A stretch of DNA of 64,000 bases, taken from Rhodovarius lipocyclicus. Its GTDB lineage: Bacteria; Pseudomonadota; Alphaproteobacteria; Acetobacterales; Acetobacteraceae. The translations under genes and the position numbers were made by a program. Location of the stretch: positions 1 to 64,000 of the forward strand of contig NZ_JAAABL010000011.1 of NCBI RefSeq assembly GCF_009900765.1. Reading direction: 5' to 3'. The notes beneath the pieces were generated by a model. It did not search any database. It was given only the letters and a program-made list of their open reading frames with translations, and was not told where the DNA came from. Shown in pieces: positions 61,393 to 64,000 of this stretch; the first letter of the stretch is position 1; each line of letters opens with the position of its first letter.

Positions 61393-62487
61393 TCACTGGT
61401 CCGCCACGATCTTGTTGCCGGCCGGCAGCCAGCTGGCCAGCACCCGGTCCCCGGGCTGCGCGCCGGAGGCACCTTGCGCCCCGCCCGCGCGGTTGGCGAC
61501 ATAGGCCAGCAGGGGCTCGCCATCGTCCAGCCGCATGTACACATGGGTCATCTGGCCGCGATACACCACCTGCTCCACCACGGCGGGGGTGCCGTTCGGG
61601 GGGGCGGGGGCGTCGGGTGGGGAGAGGTCGATCGCCTCCGGCCGCACGGCCACCAGCACGGGGGCGCCGCCTTCCTGTCGGGGCACCAGCAGCTGGCCCC
61701 CGCCCGCCAGCTTCAGCATCGTGCCGTCCGGCTGCTGCCCGGCCACCGTGCCGCGCAGGAAATTCGCGGCCCCGATGAAGCCCGCGACGAAGCGGTTGGC
61801 GGGCTGGCTGTAGATCTCCTCGGGCGTGCCCACCTGTTCCAGCCGGCCGCCGCGCATGATGACGATGCGGTCGGCCAGCGTCATCGCTTCCTCCTGGTCA
61901 TGGGTGACCAGGACCGCGGTGATGCCCAGGCGGCGCTGCAACTGGCGCAGCTCCACCTGCATGCTCTCGCGCAGGTTCTTGTCCAGCGCGCCCAGCGGTT
62001 CGTCCAGCAGCAGCAGCGTGGGTTCGATCACCAATGCGCGGGCCAGGGCCACGCGCTGCTGCTGCCCGCCCGAGAGCGCCGCCGGCAGGCGGTCCGCGAA
62101 GGCGCCCAACTGCACCAGCGCCAGGGCGTCGGCCACGCGCTTCGCGGTCTCGGCCCTGCCCACGCCGCGCATCTGCAACCCGAAGGCCACGTTCTGCGCG
62201 ATCGAGAGGTGCGGGAACAGCGCGTAGTTCTGGAACAGCATGCCGATGTTGCGCTTGTGCACCGGCACCCTGGTCACGGGCGTGCCGCCGATCAGGATGT
62301 CGCCCGCGCTGGGCTCCACCAGCCCGGCCACCATGCGCAGGGTGGTGGTCTTGCCGCAGCCCGAGGGGCCCAGCAGCGCCACCATCTCCCCGGCCGCGAT
62401 GCGCAGCGTCACGCTGTCCACCGCGACATTGCGGCCGTAATGCTTGGTCAGCCCCGACAGGGCCAGATCGACAGGCTGGGCCGCCAC
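61393..62487 (-). CDS. Polyamine-type ABC transporter ATPase (PotA-like)
   Basis: A 364-residue ATPase with Walker A LLGPSGCGKTTTLRMVAG, Q-loop FQNYALFPHLS, signature LSGGQQQRVALARAL, Walker B LLLLDEPLGALD and H-loop VTHDQEEAM. The C-terminal TOBE domain (LVAVRPEAIDL and VYRGQMTHVYMRL) is typical of spermidine/putrescine or iron ABC importers. The GTG at 62487 has GGGAG about 7 bases upstream and lies 4 bp after the binding protein stop. Confidence 0.94.
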   Translation of the reverse strand: MAAQPVDLALSGLTKHYGRNVAVDSVTLRIAAGEMVALLGPSGCGKTTTLRMVAGLVEPSAGDILIGGTPVTRVPVHKRNIGMLFQNYALFPHLSIAQNVAFGLQMRGVGRAETAKRVADALALVQLGAFADRLPAALSGGQQQRVALARALVIEPTLLLLDEPLGALDKNLRESMQVELRQLQRRLGITAVLVTHDQEEAMTLADRIVIMRGGRLEQVGTPEEIYSQPANRFVAGFIGAANFLRGTVAGQQPDGTMLKLAGGGQLLVPRQEGGAPVLVAVRPEAIDLSPPDAPAPPNGTPAVVEQVVYRGQMTHVYMRLDDGEPLLAYVANRAGGAQGASGAQPGDRVLASWLPAGNKIVADQ

Positions 62488-62491
62488 CGCG

Positions 62492-63574
62492 TCAGCTCCC
62501 GAAGACCTGGTTGAAGCGTTCCAGGATGGCGCCGCGCAGCGGGTTGATGTGGTTCCAGTCCAGCACGTACAGGCGCAGGTCGCGCATGCGGCTTTCGGGG
62601 TATGGCACCACGCTGGCCACCTGCGCCGCCAGGTCGATGCCGGTGACGGAGGGCGCGGCATAGGTCGCCTCCGCCAGGCCCTTCTGCACGGCGGGCGACA
62701 GGATACGGTCGATGAAGGCGGCGCCCAGGTCGGGCTCCGGCGCGCCCTTGACCAGCGTCACGCAATTCACGCCCGCGAAGGAGCCCTCGGACGGGCGGCT
62801 CTGCACCACGGGCGCGCCGCGCATGATGTAGGGCACCAGGCCCTTGGACCATTCGGGCCCCGCCACATCCGCCTGCCCCTGGCTGACCTGCAGCACGGTG
62901 GCGCCGGTGTTGTCGTACAGGGTCTGCACATTGGCCTTCAGCTCGGCCATCTTGTCCCAGCCCTTGTCCATCTCGTACTGCGCCTCCAGCACCGGCTTGC
63001 CGGTGACGAGGGAGGTGGCGATGGCCAGCAGGTGCACGCTCTGCGTCAGGCGCGGGTTGATCATCATGAACCGGCCGCGGAAGCGCGGGTTCCACAGGTC
63101 GGCGAAGCTTTCCAGCGGCGGGACGGCGGTATTGGTGAAGGGCGTGACGGTGGAGATGGCGAAGGCCACGCCGTAATTTTCGCTGTAGCGGAAGGCGGGG
63201 AAGACCTTTTCCAGGTTCGGGATCTTCGCCGCCGGCAATTCGTCGATCAGGTTCTCGTTCTTGGCGATGGGGATGCCGAGATCGTCCATCATCATCACGG
63301 AATAGCTGGGGCGGGCCTTTTCCGTGCGCAGGATGGCGATCTGGCCCAGCGTCACGCCCTCCCGCTGGAAGACGCGGCAGTTGAAGTCGGTCTGGAAGCG
63401 CGGGATCACGTTGCGGCGGAAATACTCGCCCTGCACGCCGGAATAGGTGCCGACATACAGGGATTTGCCCTGCGCCCAGCCATTCTGCACATAGAACAGG
63501 GGGGCGGCCAGCGTGGCGGCGGCCAGGCCGCGGCGGTTCAGCCCAGCGCTTTTCGACACGGTTTTTTCGGTCAT
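62492..63574 (-). CDS. Polyamine-type ABC transporter substrate-binding protein (PotD-like)
   Basis: A 360-residue periplasmic protein of the spermidine/putrescine-binding (SBP_bac_8-like) type. The signal contains a twin-arginine-like motif (LNRRGLAAATLAAPLFYVQ). Core blocks are LYVGTYSGVQGEYFRRNVIP, SYSVMMMDDLGIPIAKNENL and SFADLWNPRFRGRFMMINPR. It belongs to the operon permease, binding protein, ATPase on the minus strand. The bound substrate cannot be read from the sequence. Confidence 0.92.
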   Translation of the reverse strand: MTEKTVSKSAGLNRRGLAAATLAAPLFYVQNGWAQGKSLYVGTYSGVQGEYFRRNVIPRFQTDFNCRVFQREGVTLGQIAILRTEKARPSYSVMMMDDLGIPIAKNENLIDELPAAKIPNLEKVFPAFRYSENYGVAFAISTVTPFTNTAVPPLESFADLWNPRFRGRFMMINPRLTQSVHLLAIATSLVTGKPVLEAQYEMDKGWDKMAELKANVQTLYDNTGATVLQVSQGQADVAGPEWSKGLVPYIMRGAPVVQSRPSEGSFAGVNCVTLVKGAPEPDLGAAFIDRILSPAVQKGLAEATYAAPSVTGIDLAAQVASVVPYPESRMRDLRLYVLDWNHINPLRGAILERFNQVFGS

Positions 63575-63605
63575 CTCGGCCTCTCTCTGTTGCGGGGTTT
63601 GTGGT

Positions 63606-64000
63606 TCAGATGCCCATGGCGCGGCGCAGCCCCACCAGCTTCTCCAGCCCGATCACCGCCAGCACGCCGGTCAGGATCATCAGCGTGGACATGGCGGCGA
63701 TGGAGGGATCGAAGATCCGGGACATGCTGCTGTGCAGGAAGATCGGCAGCGGCACGGTCTGCGCATCCGCCAGCCACAGGGAAATCGGGAAATCGTCGAA
63801 GGAGATCATGAAGGAGAACAGGCAGCCCGCCGCGATGCCCGGGATGATCTGCGGCACCGTCACCAGCCAGAACACCCGCCAGGGGGAAGCGCCGAGCGTC
63901 AGCGCCGCTTCCTCCAGGCTGCGGTCCACCAGCTTCAGGCTGGCTGTGATGGTGCGCACCAGATAGGGCAGGGTGATCAGCACATGGCCGATGAACAGGT
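63606..64000 (-). CDS. ABC transporter permease, polyamine type (PotC-like), partial
   Basis: The C-terminal 130 residues of an inner-membrane permease; the gene runs off the right edge of the window. The family signature EEAALTLGASPWRVFWLVTVP (EAA loop) is present, preceded by LFIGHVLITLPYLVRTI and followed by helices ending GVLAVIGLEKLVGLRRAMGI. It would form the membrane part with the PotA- and PotD-like neighbours. The 5' part and a possible second permease lie beyond position 64000. Confidence 0.93.
   Translation of the reverse strand, partial: LFIGHVLITLPYLVRTITASLKLVDRSLEEAALTLGASPWRVFWLVTVPQIIPGIAAGCLFSFMISFDDFPISLWLADAQTVPLPIFLHSSMSRIFDPSIAAMSTLMILTGVLAVIGLEKLVGLRRAMGI

Overview
The window is GC-rich chromosomal DNA, densely packed with long genes that often overlap by 1-4 bp. 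Family content points to a free-living alphaproteobacterium, most likely Acetobacteraceae (Roseomonas-like). Supporting signs are several Bug-type tripartite tricarboxylate binding proteins without their permeases, a class I PHA synthase operon, N-methylhydantoinase/oxoprolinase-type enzymes, an NADP-isocitrate dehydrogenase and a YumC-type ferredoxin-NADP reductase. The taxonomic call is inference. No rRNA, tRNA, CRISPR array, prophage or complete insertion sequence was seen.

Layout. 0.4-7.3 kb: LysR regulator, MFS transporter, Bug binding protein, lactate-permease-like carrier, ferredoxin-NADP reductase, a duplicated membrane protein and an orphan HPt protein. 7.6-13 kb: icd with a strong terminator, then a 1320-residue secreted nuclease with RTX repeats. 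13-18.5 kb: a tightly coupled run of FAD oxidoreductase, DUF3253 protein, large glycosyltransferase and SbmA/BacA-like ABC exporter. 18.8-21.5 kb: M20 peptidase, CBS protein and a LysR gene divergent from the next operon. 21.6-26.8 kb: hyuA-hyuB-Bug operon. 26.9-29.1 kb: a second RTX protein. 29.3-35.8 kb: bicupin/IclR divergent pair, ModA-like protein, papain-like peptidase, oligopeptide-type binding protein plus AbgB-like hydrolase. 36-39.2 kb: MarR/ketopantoate-reductase pair around a 34-bp palindrome, then a hydrolase/Bug pair. 39.4-41.9 kb: an HdeD-like membrane protein fused to a putative cysteine-protease domain, with an MFS gene. 42.1-47 kb: HlyD-RbbA-ABC2 exporter operon, divergent from a TetR gene that leads the phaC / hydratase-phosphotransacylase / acetate kinase / fabI operon (47.2-53 kb). 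53-55.7 kb: an LRAT/NlpC-like protein and an NCS2 permease with a C-terminal Bergerat-like domain. 55.7-64 kb: a minus-strand series of polyamine-type ABC genes, MFS, hydroxyacid dehydrogenase, peptide-type binding protein and GMC oxidoreductase.

The catabolic and transport genes form small regulator-plus-uptake-plus-enzyme units, as expected of a soil or water heterotroph. Intergenic gaps carry two families of palindromic repeats: an inverted pair near 0.12-0.24 and 18.6-18.75 kb, and a modular family at 29.1, 35.8 and 41.9 kb.

Most worth following up: the HdeD-protease fusion, the permease-Bergerat fusion, the identically spaced motif upstream of both RTX genes, and the 34-bp MarR-associated palindrome.
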